64,000 nt of DNA, taken from assembly GCF_005233845.1 (NCBI RefSeq), contig NZ_SZQL01000001.1, positions 702,158 to 766,157 on the forward strand, read 5' to 3'. The translations under genes were made by a program, and so were the position numbers. Under the pieces are notes generated by a model that searched no databases, was not told the DNA's origin, and saw only the letters and a list, made by a program, of their open reading frames with translations. The stretch's first letter is position 1, and every line of letters starts with the position of its first letter. Source of the DNA: Ilyomonas limi (GTDB lineage Bacteria; Bacteroidota; Bacteroidia; Chitinophagales; Chitinophagaceae). Below are positions 35,180 through 43,916 of this stretch, piece by piece.

Positions 35180-36281
35180 AATTGTACAGGTACTGCCTGC
35201 ATTGGGTTGGGGTGGCGCACAGGTTTTTTGCATACAACTTTGCAATGAACTCGCCCGTACACATGGCTACGATGTAACGTTGGTAAGCATGTACCATCAC
35301 AAGCCAGACAAACACTTGCCTCTTCATTTGCTGGATAAAAAAATTAAATTCGTTACGCTCGGTAAGCGTCCGGCACTTGATCCTACCATGTTTTTCAAGC
35401 TGCGCAAACTGATTGAGCAGCAACAACCAGATGTAGTGCATACGCATTTACATGCGGGTTATTATTGTTTTCTGGGTTATTTAAACAATAAAAAAGGGTA
35501 CAAAAAAGTACATACTTTTCACAACCTCGTAAAGCAGGATAGTCCATGGTTGGGCAGGCAGGCATTTAAGTATTTCTTCGGTAACAAAATTATTACTCCT
35601 GTAAGCATCTCCGAAGAAGTATTTAAAGGCGCTATAGAAGAATATGGGGAGTGCATAAAGGTACTGATTGAAAACGGCAGCGAACCGGCAAAGCCAACGG
35701 CTTTGTTTGAAGAAACAAAAGATAAAATAAACAAACTGAAGAAGAATGCTGATACCAGCGTATTGGTGAATATAGCCCGCATCAGCGTGCAAAAAAATCA
35801 GCAGTTATTGCTGGAGAGTATGCGGCGCCTGCAAAATGAAAATGTGATTTGCTTAATCATTGGTGATTATGCACAAGACGATAAAAAGATATACGACGCA
35901 CTGATAGCGAATAAGCCGGATAATGTTTTCTTTATGGGTAAAGTAAACAATGTAAGCGATTATTTGCTGAATGCCGATGCGTTTGTATTATCTTCCATTT
36001 TTGAAGGCGCGCCCATTAGTTTACTGGAAGCACTTTCGGCGGGCGTGGTGCCGGTATGCACGCCGGTAGGCGGATTGAAAAACGTAATTACCAAAGATAT
36101 TGGCTTTCTTTCAACGGAAGTAGCGGAAGATGCCTACACGAATGCTTTAAAGGCTTATTTGCATACTCCCGGGGAGGAAATTGAAAGGTTGAAGGAGAAC
36201 GGTAAAGCACTGTTTGATGATATGTATAGTATGCGGCATTGTGCAGCACAATACAAGGAATTGTACCTTAAAGAAGCCTAA
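35172..36281 (+). CDS. GT4-type glycosyltransferase
   Basis: The frame is open from 35130, but the ATG at 35172 starts the N-terminal Rossmann strand MRKIVQVLPALGWGGAQVF, so the product is 369 aa. The GT-B fold shows the acceptor loop GGAQ near residue 15, the second-domain NIARISVQKNQQLLLES strand-loop and the EGAPISLLEALSAGVVPVCTPVGG nucleotide-sugar site. The E-x7-E pair lies at EGAPISLLE. It retains the donor configuration and acts on the cytoplasmic side. Donor and acceptor cannot be read from sequence. It overlaps the sulfotransferase by eight bases, which links the two functionally. Confidence 0.93.
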   Translation: MRKIVQVLPALGWGGAQVFCIQLCNELARTHGYDVTLVSMYHHKPDKHLPLHLLDKKIKFVTLGKRPALDPTMFFKLRKLIEQQQPDVVHTHLHAGYYCFLGYLNNKKGYKKVHTFHNLVKQDSPWLGRQAFKYFFGNKIITPVSISEEVFKGAIEEYGECIKVLIENGSEPAKPTALFEETKDKINKLKKNADTSVLVNIARISVQKNQQLLLESMRRLQNENVICLIIGDYAQDDKKIYDALIANKPDNVFFMGKVNNVSDYLLNADAFVLSSIFEGAPISLLEALSAGVVPVCTPVGGLKNVITKDIGFLSTEVAEDAYTNALKAYLHTPGEEIERLKENGKALFDDMYSMRHCAAQYKELYLKEA

Positions 36282-36483
36282 GAAAAACGCTCCTTAATGT
36301 CTTTGAATCTTTTCTTATTGAGATTTTAATAAGTCAATAAATTTTTATAAAAGATATTTACGTTTAGATCAGGTCTTTTATTTGCATTTTAAAACGAATA
36401 TTGCTGACAAATAAGTAAAGTAGTAATGCAAATAGCATTGCTAACTCCTTATAGGTTAGTACTTAACAATTCAATTATAAACT

Positions 36484-37848
36484 ATGAAAATCGTTGTGGT
36501 TGGTACAGGTTACGTAGGTCTTGTTACCGGTGCCTGTTTGGCCGAAGTAGGAACAGAAGTAGTATGTATAGATGTAAATCAGGAAAAAATAAGCAACCTT
36601 AAAAAAGGTATTCTTCCTATTTACGAGCCAGGGCTGGAAGACATTGTAATACGGAATTATAAAAAAGGCAGGCTGCACTTCAGCACCGACTTAGCCGATT
36701 GCATTCGCGGTGCGCAGATAGCGTTTATTGCTGTAGGTACGCCTCCGGGCGAGGATGGTAGTGCCGACTTAAAATATGTATTGCAGGTAGCTGATACCAT
36801 TGGCAAATACATGACCGACTATCTGGTAGTGGTTACAAAAAGTACGGTGCCGGTAGGTACTGCTGCCAAAGTGGATGCTTGCATTGCCAAAGCTTTGCGC
36901 GAAAGGGGAGAAGATCTCGAATTTGATGTAGCCTCTAATCCTGAATTTTTGAAAGAAGGCGCTGCAGTTGAAGACTTCTTGAAACCCGACCGCATTGTGA
37001 TAGGTGTGGAAAGTGAACGCGCAAGAACCCTACTGCAGCAAATGTATAACCCATTCTTACTGAATGGCCATCCTATTTTATTTATGGATGTACCGTCGGC
37101 AGAAATGACAAAGTATGCGGCTAATGCCATGCTGGCAACTAAAATATCTTTTATGAATGATATTGCCAACCTGTGCGAGTTGGTGGGTGCCGATGTAAAC
37201 CTGGTACGCCAGGGCATTGGTTCCGACCCGCGTATTGGTAACCGCTTTATTTATCCGGGTATTGGTTATGGTGGTTCCTGCTTTCCAAAAGATGTAAAAG
37301 CATTGATAAAAACAGGTGAGAAAAAAGGCTATAACCTGCGTATATTGAATGCGGTGGAAGAAGTAAATGAAGACCAGAAAAAGGTACTCATCAATAAAAT
37401 AAAGACCTATTTCAATGGCGATTTAAAGGATAAAGTATTTGCTATGTGGGGCTTATCATTTAAACCCAAAACGGATGATATGCGCGAAGCACCATCCTTG
37501 GTAATTATTGATATGCTGCTGGAAGAAGGCGCCAAAGTGCAGGCTTACGACCCTGTAGCAATACACGAAGCTAAACACATGATTGGCGATAAAATCACTT
37601 TCGCAGAGGATGCCGAATCCGCTACCAAAGATGCCGATGCCTTGTTGCTCATTACCGAATGGCCGGAGTTCAGGCTGCCAGATTGGACCGAGATAAAAGA
37701 AAATATGAAAGGTCGTGTGATTTTTGATGGCAGAAACATTTATACAGCCGATGAAATGATAGATAATGGCTTTGAATATTTTGGTATTGGCCGTTATGCA
37801 GAAGGATTGAGAAAAAAGTATGGCGAAAAGGTTACGGTGATTCGCTAA
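36484..37848 (+). CDS. ugd: UDP-glucose 6-dehydrogenase
   Basis: The 454-aa enzyme starts with the NAD-binding GTGYVG at 7-12. The catalytic Cys266 is in GYGGSCFPKDVKALI, and FAMWGLSFKPKTDDMREAPS marks the C-terminal UDP-binding domain. It oxidises UDP-glucose twice to UDP-glucuronate with 2 NAD+. This is the UDP-GlcA/GDP-mannose dehydrogenase superfamily; the NPEFLKEGAAVEDFLKPDRIV segment is typical of UDP-glucose dehydrogenase. The next gene consumes UDP-glucuronate. A 202-base gap lies upstream, so it may head its own operon. Confidence 0.97.
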   Translation: MKIVVVGTGYVGLVTGACLAEVGTEVVCIDVNQEKISNLKKGILPIYEPGLEDIVIRNYKKGRLHFSTDLADCIRGAQIAFIAVGTPPGEDGSADLKYVLQVADTIGKYMTDYLVVVTKSTVPVGTAAKVDACIAKALRERGEDLEFDVASNPEFLKEGAAVEDFLKPDRIVIGVESERARTLLQQMYNPFLLNGHPILFMDVPSAEMTKYAANAMLATKISFMNDIANLCELVGADVNLVRQGIGSDPRIGNRFIYPGIGYGGSCFPKDVKALIKTGEKKGYNLRILNAVEEVNEDQKKVLINKIKTYFNGDLKDKVFAMWGLSFKPKTDDMREAPSLVIIDMLLEEGAKVQAYDPVAIHEAKHMIGDKITFAEDAESATKDADALLLITEWPEFRLPDWTEIKENMKGRVIFDGRNIYTADEMIDNGFEYFGIGRYAEGLRKKYGEKVTVIR

Positions 37849-37881
37849 ACTATTCTTCTTTATAGAACGTCGTTTATGAAT

Positions 37882-37932
37882 TGTGAATGGTGAGTAAAAA
37901 ACTAACTCACAACTGATCACTCACCATTCACA
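37882..37932. repeat. Inverted repeat between ugd and uxs
   Basis: Perfect 14-bp arms at 37882-37895 (TGTGAATGGTGAGT) and 37919-37932 surround a 23-base loop that itself holds further 'ctcacaactgatcac' words. It shares sequence words with the element between cysD and cysN, so the two belong to one family. Confidence 0.75.
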
Positions 37933-37959
37933 GCTCATTTTACTAAATCCAATGATGGA

Positions 37960-38949
37960 ATGAAAAAAAGAATTTTAATTACAGGTGCAGCAGGTTTTTT
38001 AGGCTCTCATTTGTGCGACCGATTCATTAATGAAGGTTATAAGGTAATGGGCATGGATAATCTTATTACCGGTAATCTGCAAAACATCGAGCACCTGTTT
38101 TCGCTGCCCGATTTTGAGTTTTACCACCACGATGTAACCAAATTTGTGCATGTGTCCGGGCAGCTTGACTATATACTGCATTTTGCATCGCCCGCCAGCC
38201 CGATAGACTATTTAAAAATTCCTATCCAAACACTTAAAGTGGGTGCACACGGCACACACAATTTATTGGGCTTGGCAAAAGATAAAGGCGCCAGAATACT
38301 AGTTGCTTCCACTTCCGAAGTGTATGGCGATCCTACGGTACATCCGCAAACAGAAAGCTATTGGGGCAATGTAAATCCGGTAGGTCCGCGTGGCGTGTAT
38401 GACGAAGCTAAGCGCTATCAGGAAGCTATTACTATGGCATACCACACCTATCATGGGGTAGAAACGCGCATCATCCGCATCTTCAATACATACGGGCCTC
38501 GTATGCGGCTGAATGATGGTCGTGTGTTGCCGGCGTTCATTGGCCAGGCTTTGCGTGGCGAAGATTTAACGGTATTTGGCGATGGCTCGCAAACGCGTTC
38601 TTTTTGTTATGTAGATGATCTGGTAGAGGGTATTTATCGTCTTTTACATAGTAATTATGCAGGTCCGGTAAATATTGGTAATCCCTCCGAAATTACTATC
38701 AGAGAATTTGCAGAAGAGATTTTAAAGCTTACCGGAGCCAACCAGAAAATTATTTATAAACCTTTACCAACAGATGATCCCAAGCAGCGTCAACCCGATA
38801 TTACACTGGCTAAAAAACTATTGGGCTGGGAGCCAAAAGTAGATCGTAAGCAAGGTTTACAAATAACATACGAATACTTTAAATCGCTTAAAATGGACGA
38901 TCTTTATAAAAAAGAACACAAAGATTTTTCATCGTACATCAGGCATTAA
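37960..38949 (+). CDS. uxs: UDP-glucuronate decarboxylase-like SDR (UDP-xylose synthase)
   Basis: The 329-aa extended SDR has the [11 protein letters not shown] Rossmann motif at ~8-18 and the catalytic Y147-x3-K151 in [11 protein letters not shown]. The [41 protein letters not shown] and [10 protein letters not shown] segments are the typical UXS signature. It decarboxylates UDP-glucuronate to UDP-xylose, using a bound NAD+. The immediate ugd neighbour supplies its substrate, which supports the assignment. It is cytoplasmic. A membrane anchor as in human UXS1 is absent. The alternative is a related UDP-sugar epimerase, but the signature favours UXS. Confidence 0.93.
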   Translation: MKKRILITGAAGFLGSHLCDRFINEGYKVMGMDNLITGNLQNIEHLFSLPDFEFYHHDVTKFVHVSGQLDYILHFASPASPIDYLKIPIQTLKVGAHGTHNLLGLAKDKGARILVASTSEVYGDPTVHPQTESYWGNVNPVGPRGVYDEAKRYQEAITMAYHTYHGVETRIIRIFNTYGPRMRLNDGRVLPAFIGQALRGEDLTVFGDGSQTRSFCYVDDLVEGIYRLLHSNYAGPVNIGNPSEITIREFAEEILKLTGANQKIIYKPLPTDDPKQRQPDITLAKKLLGWEPKVDRKQGLQITYEYFKSLKMDDLYKKEHKDFSSYIRH

Positions 38950-38966
38950 TTTTTTATAAAACACAT

Positions 38967-39033
38967 TTGCCACGAAGGCGCAAAGACACGAATAAAGGAA
39001 TAAAAACTTGGTGTCTTCGTTACTTTGTGGCAA
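38967..39033. repeat. Imperfect inverted repeat of the 'CGCAAAGACACGAA' family
   Basis: Arms at 38967-38992 and 39008-39033 are reverse complements at 20 of 26 positions, around a 15-base loop. The motif (GCCACGAAGGCGCAAAGACACG) recurs in altered form at 55001-55025 and 56252-56350. It lies between uxs and a glycosyltransferase. Confidence 0.7.
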
Positions 39034-39057
39034 CATTATTTTATACCAAAACAAACT

Positions 39058-40197
39058 ATGCAACGCATAAAAGTTTTAGAGATTACACAATCGGTTGGCG
39101 GCGTAGAAACGTATTTAAAACAAGTCATCACCACCATAGACCACAGCAAATATGAACTGAAAATTGTAGGTACTATTTCAGAGAATTTAGAGCCTTACTG
39201 CATTAAATACAACGTACCTTTTATTCGTCTTAAAATGGCACGCGGCCTTAATCCTATTCTTGATATTGCTTCTATATTTCGCCTGAAGAAAATACTACAG
39301 CAAGAGCACCCGGTATGTGCGCATTTGCATAGTGCCAAAGGTGGTTTTTTAGGCAGGCTTGCGTGCAGATTGGCTAAGCAAAAATCGTTGTACACGCCAC
39401 ATGCTTTGTCTTATTTGTCTTTTACCGGCATTAAAAGAAAAATGTTTTTTGCATTGGAACAATTTGCCGGGCAGTTTACTTATAAATTACTGGCTATTTC
39501 GCACAGCGAAGCAGAGACATTAGTGAACGATTTGGGGCAAAAGCGTGAAGATATTTTTGTAATTCCCAACTCGCTCGTAGTAGAAGATTATTTTTATTCT
39601 TCATTCAGCAACAACAGCAACATACACAACTTGGATGGTGAAATAAGGATTGGTACCATCGCAAGGCTCACACCTCAAAAAAACCCGTTATTATTTATTG
39701 ATATTGCTAATGATGTAATAAAAAAAGAAGGTGGCCGCGTACACTTTTATTTTCTTGGTGTAGGCGAGCACGATCATTTAAAAGCGGAGGTAGAAGCACG
39801 CATACAACAACACAATATTGGTAATAATATTCATCTGTTACAACGTGGTGATTTACAAACATCCATTCATTTTTTGCAACAGTTAGATGTGTTTCTTTTT
39901 CCTTCGGTGTTTGAAGGCTTATCGTATGCTTTATTGGAAGCAATGCTGCAAGGTGTGCCTTGTGTAGTAAGCAATGTAGCTGGCAATAACGATGTAATAT
40001 ATAACAATGTAAACGGCTTTGCCTGCAATACATTGCAGGAATATACTAATGCCATTTCATTACTCATTAATGATAAACAAAAAGCTGCTGTATTTGGACA
40101 AGCGGCAAAAGATTATGTATTGGAACATCACGATTTGCACAAGAATATTCATGAACTGGAAAAGATATACAGCGCATTTGCAAACATGCGTTATTAG
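39058..40197 (+). CDS. GT4-type glycosyltransferase
   Basis: The 379-aa GT-B enzyme starts at the ATG at 39058, which begins MQRIKVLEITQSVGGVETYLKQV; the frame open from 39025 is in the repeat-flanking spacer. The GGVETY loop is at the N-terminus, the second-domain RIGTIARLTPQKNPLLFIDI strand is central, and FEGLSYALLEAMLQGVPCVVSN contains the E-x7-E motif. The fold and motifs match capsular or exopolysaccharide glycosyltransferases. It could add the xylose or uronate made by ugd/uxs, but this is inference. Its stop overlaps the convergent lipoprotein gene by four bases. Confidence 0.93.
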   Translation: MQRIKVLEITQSVGGVETYLKQVITTIDHSKYELKIVGTISENLEPYCIKYNVPFIRLKMARGLNPILDIASIFRLKKILQQEHPVCAHLHSAKGGFLGRLACRLAKQKSLYTPHALSYLSFTGIKRKMFFALEQFAGQFTYKLLAISHSEAETLVNDLGQKREDIFVIPNSLVVEDYFYSSFSNNSNIHNLDGEIRIGTIARLTPQKNPLLFIDIANDVIKKEGGRVHFYFLGVGEHDHLKAEVEARIQQHNIGNNIHLLQRGDLQTSIHFLQQLDVFLFPSVFEGLSYALLEAMLQGVPCVVSNVAGNNDVIYNNVNGFACNTLQEYTNAISLLINDKQKAAVFGQAAKDYVLEHHDLHKNIHELEKIYSAFANMRY

Positions 40198-40907
40198 TTG
40201 AGATTGAGACCGAGCGTAATGCCATACCACACTTTATGCTGATAAATCCATCGTGCTTTATATTTATCCAATAAATTATCCCAGCCTATAGCCAGGCCAA
40301 AGTTGAGTTTGTCAATGCCAATGATGGCGCCTATGCCTTTTGTAAATACCACACCATCGTATTCTTTATTAAGCAAAGGATTGGTTGTCCATTCTGTAAT
40401 AGCAGTACCGCCTGCACCGGCAAATCCACCCAGGCTAATGCCATAATGTGTAATGTGGCGATTGTAAAAACCCATCCTGTTTTGATGATAGTTAATCTGG
40501 TAAATATCCTTCCGGTAGCCTGCATAAGCAGCACCGTTGAGGTTGGTATTAAACTGGTTAGGAAAGCCTTTTGTTGCCGGCCGGTATTTACCAATAATAG
40601 TCAGGAAATCTACATCAAAACTGTTGCGCATGAATTCATGACTTTCAATTTTCTTATTGGTAGTTATGGGTAAAATGGCTGCTTTGTAATGTGAAGTATC
40701 TATCTTATAAATTGTATTACTTTTAGAGATAGAGTATAGTTTAACAGTATCACCAATGTTATGTACATAAATAGGGTAGCGCTTTTGTCGTTGTTTCACC
40801 GTATAAAACTCATCCTTAAATTCATACTTCGGTGATGTTCGGTACAGGGCGCAACCGGTAAATAAAAGGGATTGGAATATAAGCACAGCCATCAAAGTAT
40901 GTTTCAT
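40194..40907 (-). CDS. Predicted outer-membrane or periplasmic lipoprotein of unknown function
   Basis: I do not recognise this 237-aa protein. The ATG at 40907 is chosen over the longer frame because it starts a lipoprotein signal (MKHTLMAVLIFQSLLFTGC, lipidated Cys19). Residues ~60-110 hold a stretch similar to small regulatory or structural beta-proteins (VHNIGDTVKLYSISKSNTIY), and the C-terminal half is rich in Gly, Tyr and Asn with beta-strand periodicity (YGISLGGFAGAGGTAITEW, KLNFGLAIGWDNLLDKY). It ends in WYGITLGLNLN, similar to a small beta-barrel terminal strand, so it may be inserted in or attached to the outer membrane. It is convergent with the GT4 gene. Confidence 0.6.
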   Translation of the reverse strand: MKHTLMAVLIFQSLLFTGCALYRTSPKYEFKDEFYTVKQRQKRYPIYVHNIGDTVKLYSISKSNTIYKIDTSHYKAAILPITTNKKIESHEFMRNSFDVDFLTIIGKYRPATKGFPNQFNTNLNGAAYAGYRKDIYQINYHQNRMGFYNRHITHYGISLGGFAGAGGTAITEWTTNPLLNKEYDGVVFTKGIGAIIGIDKLNFGLAIGWDNLLDKYKARWIYQHKVWYGITLGLNLN

Positions 40908-41002
40908 TTGCTGGGACGACCTATAATTAAGAAAAAGCATTTTTGAATACAAATAAAGAAACAATTTGCCCGTGCATTTCGGCAGTTTACAGGTACGCCA
41001 CT

Positions 41003-42721
41003 TTAAACATCAGACTTTAAATCTTTTTCCGCCGGCGCAAAATCAATCATTCTCAACTGCACGCTTTTCATACCATTCCATTCATTTAATTCTACCGTAA
41101 AAACAATGTCTATCGGTATATGATTCTGCAATAAATAAAACTTATCTGCCATACCAAAACCAATACCCGTAAGTATAGAGTTTTGCTGCTTCAATACAAA
41201 GCGGATGTGCTGGTCCTTAATGATTTTTGAGTAGCCGCTTTCCGTAATATTACGGGCAATAAACACTGGCCGCATGTTTTGCGGACCATAAGGCTCCATT
41301 TGCGATAAAATATTATAAAAAGGAAAAGTGAGTTCGGTAAACTGTATCTCTGCATCAATCGCAATTTCGGGCACCAGCAAATCTTCGGTAATAGTAGCTG
41401 CTACAATCTCTTCAAATTTATTACTAAAGGCAGCTACATTCTCCGGCAACATCGTCATACCGGCGGCTGCAAAATGACCGCCGTAGCCCAACAAATGCTC
41501 GCGGCAGGCATGTATAGCTTCATACAAATTGAAGCCATTAACACTACGCGCACTGCCTGCAACAATATCACCACTTTTGGTAAGCACCACTGTGGGGCGA
41601 TAGTAATTTTCAACCAACCTTGATGCTACAATGCCCACTACTCCTTTGTGCCAATGATCGCGAAAGACAACGGTAGTTTTGCGTTGTTCCAGCGTTATAT
41701 CGTTCTGAATAATTTGCAAAGCCTCTTCTGTTATGGAAGTATCAGCTTCTTTGCGGTAAGTATTATCTGCATGAAGCATATCGGCATACTTGAGTGCCTG
41801 CTCATAATCTTTCTCTATAAACAACTGCACGGCTTTTTTTGCATCGTCCATGCGCCCGGCAGCATTAATGCGCGGAGCTACGATAAACACGAGGTTGCTG
41901 ATGTGCAACGTTTGCTGCATACCAGCCAACTGCAACAATGCTTTGATGCCATTGCAGGGATTGCTGTTTATTTTTTGTAAACCATAATATGCTAATATCC
42001 GGTTTTCGCCGGTGATGGGTACAATGTCGGCGGCAATAGCAGTAGCTACCAGATCGATGTATTGCAGGTGCGCAGATGGCGGCAAGCCCAACTCTTCGCT
42101 TAAAGCCTGCATCAGTTTGAAGCCAACGCCACAGCCACACAATTCTTTGTAAGGATAAGTACAATCTTTTTGTTTGGGATTTAATACCGCTGCTGCAGGT
42201 GGTAATAAATCGTCGGGCAGGTGATGGTCGCATACAATAAAATCTATACCTTTTTCTTTTGCATAGCTGATAAGATTGTACGATTTAATGCCGCAATCCA
42301 AAGAGATGATTAAGGAAAAATTGTTTTCGATGGCATACTGAACGCCGGCCTGGGATATGCCATAGCCTTCTTTGTACCGGTGCGGAATATAATATTGCAC
42401 ATTAGGGTAAACATTTTTTAAATACTGGTACATAGCGGCTACAGAAGTAGTGCCATCCACATCATAATCGCCAAACACGAGTATGTGTTCATTGTCTTCA
42501 ATAGCTGCGGTGATGCGTTTTACTGCCTGCAGCATGTCTTTCATCAACCATGCATCATGCAAGTCGCTCAACTGTGGACGAAAAAATTTTTTGGCATCAT
42601 CAAACGTGCCAATACCGCGCTGCACCAGTATTTTGCAAAGGGTGCGGTTTATTTTTAAAGATTGCTGCAGAGCATCTACAGCAGTATCATCAGCAGTTAA
42701 TATGTTCCATCGTTTTTGCAT
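41003..42721 (-). CDS. recJ: Single-stranded-DNA-specific exonuclease RecJ
   Basis: The 572-aa DHH-family exonuclease has DYDVDG at 85-90 (Mn-binding), the DCGIKSYNLISYAKEKGID, CDHHLPDD and APRINAAGRMDDAKKA segments, and the DHHA1 region HKGVVGIVASRLVENYYRPTVV with YGGHFAAAGMT. It degrades single-stranded DNA 5' to 3' in recombination and mismatch repair. The length is typical of bacterial RecJ. The minus-strand start overlaps the stop of the upstream ispB gene in a TGATG arrangement (shared A), so the two are translationally coupled. Confidence 0.97.
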   Translation of the reverse strand: MQKRWNILTADDTAVDALQQSLKINRTLCKILVQRGIGTFDDAKKFFRPQLSDLHDAWLMKDMLQAVKRITAAIEDNEHILVFGDYDVDGTTSVAAMYQYLKNVYPNVQYYIPHRYKEGYGISQAGVQYAIENNFSLIISLDCGIKSYNLISYAKEKGIDFIVCDHHLPDDLLPPAAAVLNPKQKDCTYPYKELCGCGVGFKLMQALSEELGLPPSAHLQYIDLVATAIAADIVPITGENRILAYYGLQKINSNPCNGIKALLQLAGMQQTLHISNLVFIVAPRINAAGRMDDAKKAVQLFIEKDYEQALKYADMLHADNTYRKEADTSITEEALQIIQNDITLEQRKTTVVFRDHWHKGVVGIVASRLVENYYRPTVVLTKSGDIVAGSARSVNGFNLYEAIHACREHLLGYGGHFAAAGMTMLPENVAAFSNKFEEIVAATITEDLLVPEIAIDAEIQFTELTFPFYNILSQMEPYGPQNMRPVFIARNITESGYSKIIKDQHIRFVLKQQNSILTGIGFGMADKFYLLQNHIPIDIVFTVELNEWNGMKSVQLRMIDFAPAEKDLKSDV

Positions 42722-43683
42722 CAGAATGTACGGTCTGTTGTGTATCTTACTAATTCTTCCAAAGCTTCTCTTACTTCACTTTGCGGAAAAGCATGCAGAA
42801 TTGCCAAAGCTTCGTCGCGAAAAGTAAACATTTTTTCGGTAGCATATTCAATGCCACCCGATTGCTGCACGGTATTTATTACAAAACGTACTTTTTGCTT
42901 GTCTTTGTTTTCGTTTTTAACAATGTATATCAGCTTTTTGCGAAGTGCCGCATCTACATTATTCAATGTATAAATAAGTGGCAGCGTGAGTTTTTTTTCC
43001 TGTATATCATTGCCGGTAGGCTTGCCTACATCTTTATTGCCGTAATCAAAAAGGTCGTCTTTTATCTGAAAGGCCATGCCTACCTTTTCGCCAAACAACT
43101 GCATTTTTTGTATATCCGATTCGTTGGTGAAAGTAGTAGCTGCACCGGCTGCACACGCTGATGACAGCAGGGAAGCAGTTTTGCCATTAATGATTTCATA
43201 ATACACCTCTTCCTGAAGGTTGAGATTGCGGGCTTTTTCTATTTGCAGCAGTTCGCCTTCGCTCATCATTTTTACCGCGCGTGATAAAATCTGTAACACC
43301 CGGAAGTCATTATTGTCCAAAGAAAGCAACAACCCCTTAGATAATAGGTAGTCGCCCACCAGTACTGCAATTTTATTTTTCCACAATGCGTTGATAGAAA
43401 AAAAGCTTCTTCTTTCATATGCTTCATCCACCACATCGTCGTGTACAAGCGTAGCGGTGTGCAACAATTCTACCAATGAAGCTGCCCTGTAAGAAGCCTG
43501 ATTAATATCGCCACCAAGCTTTGCGCTTAATAATACAAACATGGGACGTAACTGCTTACCCTTCCTTTTTACAATATAATTCATAATACGGTCAAGCAGC
43601 GATATCTTACTTTTTACTGCCTCCTTAAAGTACTGCTCAAATGCTATTAGTTCTTTGCCAATAATGCGGTTTGCTTTATCCAT
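42721..43683 (-). CDS. ispB: All-trans polyprenyl diphosphate synthase (IspB-type)
   Basis: The frame extends to 43746, but the ATG at 43683 is the first that fits the family, giving 320 aa. The two Asp-rich motifs for allylic and homoallylic diphosphate are DDVVD at 82-86 and DDLFD at 209-213, with GKQLRPMFVLLSAKL in front. It elongates farnesyl or geranylgeranyl diphosphate with isopentenyl diphosphate, giving the chain for menaquinone, or other polyprenoids; chain length cannot be read. Menaquinone would be the electron donor for the Act complex. recJ follows with a one-base overlap. Confidence 0.95.
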   Translation of the reverse strand: MDKANRIIGKELIAFEQYFKEAVKSKISLLDRIMNYIVKRKGKQLRPMFVLLSAKLGGDINQASYRAASLVELLHTATLVHDDVVDEAYERRSFFSINALWKNKIAVLVGDYLLSKGLLLSLDNNDFRVLQILSRAVKMMSEGELLQIEKARNLNLQEEVYYEIINGKTASLLSSACAAGAATTFTNESDIQKMQLFGEKVGMAFQIKDDLFDYGNKDVGKPTGNDIQEKKLTLPLIYTLNNVDAALRKKLIYIVKNENKDKQKVRFVINTVQQSGGIEYATEKMFTFRDEALAILHAFPQSEVREALEELVRYTTDRTF

Positions 43684-43797
43684 CTTGTGTATTCTTACCT
43701 CTAAATTGGGAATAAAAGTAACTAACTTACAGCGTTGGCATTGCAATTGCTATTTGGTAACTGAAATTTTATTGAAAACGCATGTGGGGAATTTAGA

Positions 43798-43828
43798 TTT
43801 GTTAATTCATAATCAATATCTATTTTTG
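43798..43828 (+). promoter_or_regulatory. Bacteroidota-type promoter of the OmpA-family gene
   Basis: TTTG (43798-43801) and TATTTTTG (43821-43828) are separated by 19 bases, a textbook -33/-7 pair. It lies ~90 bases before the ATG at 43917, which leaves a 5' leader of about 80 bases. Confidence 0.8.
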
Positions 43829-43916
43829 CCGCAGGTTTACAACAGATTGAAAGATTGAAAGTTAACCAGAATTGACTTTTAGGTAACCTTAAACAATAAT
43901 TTAAATTATACCAACC

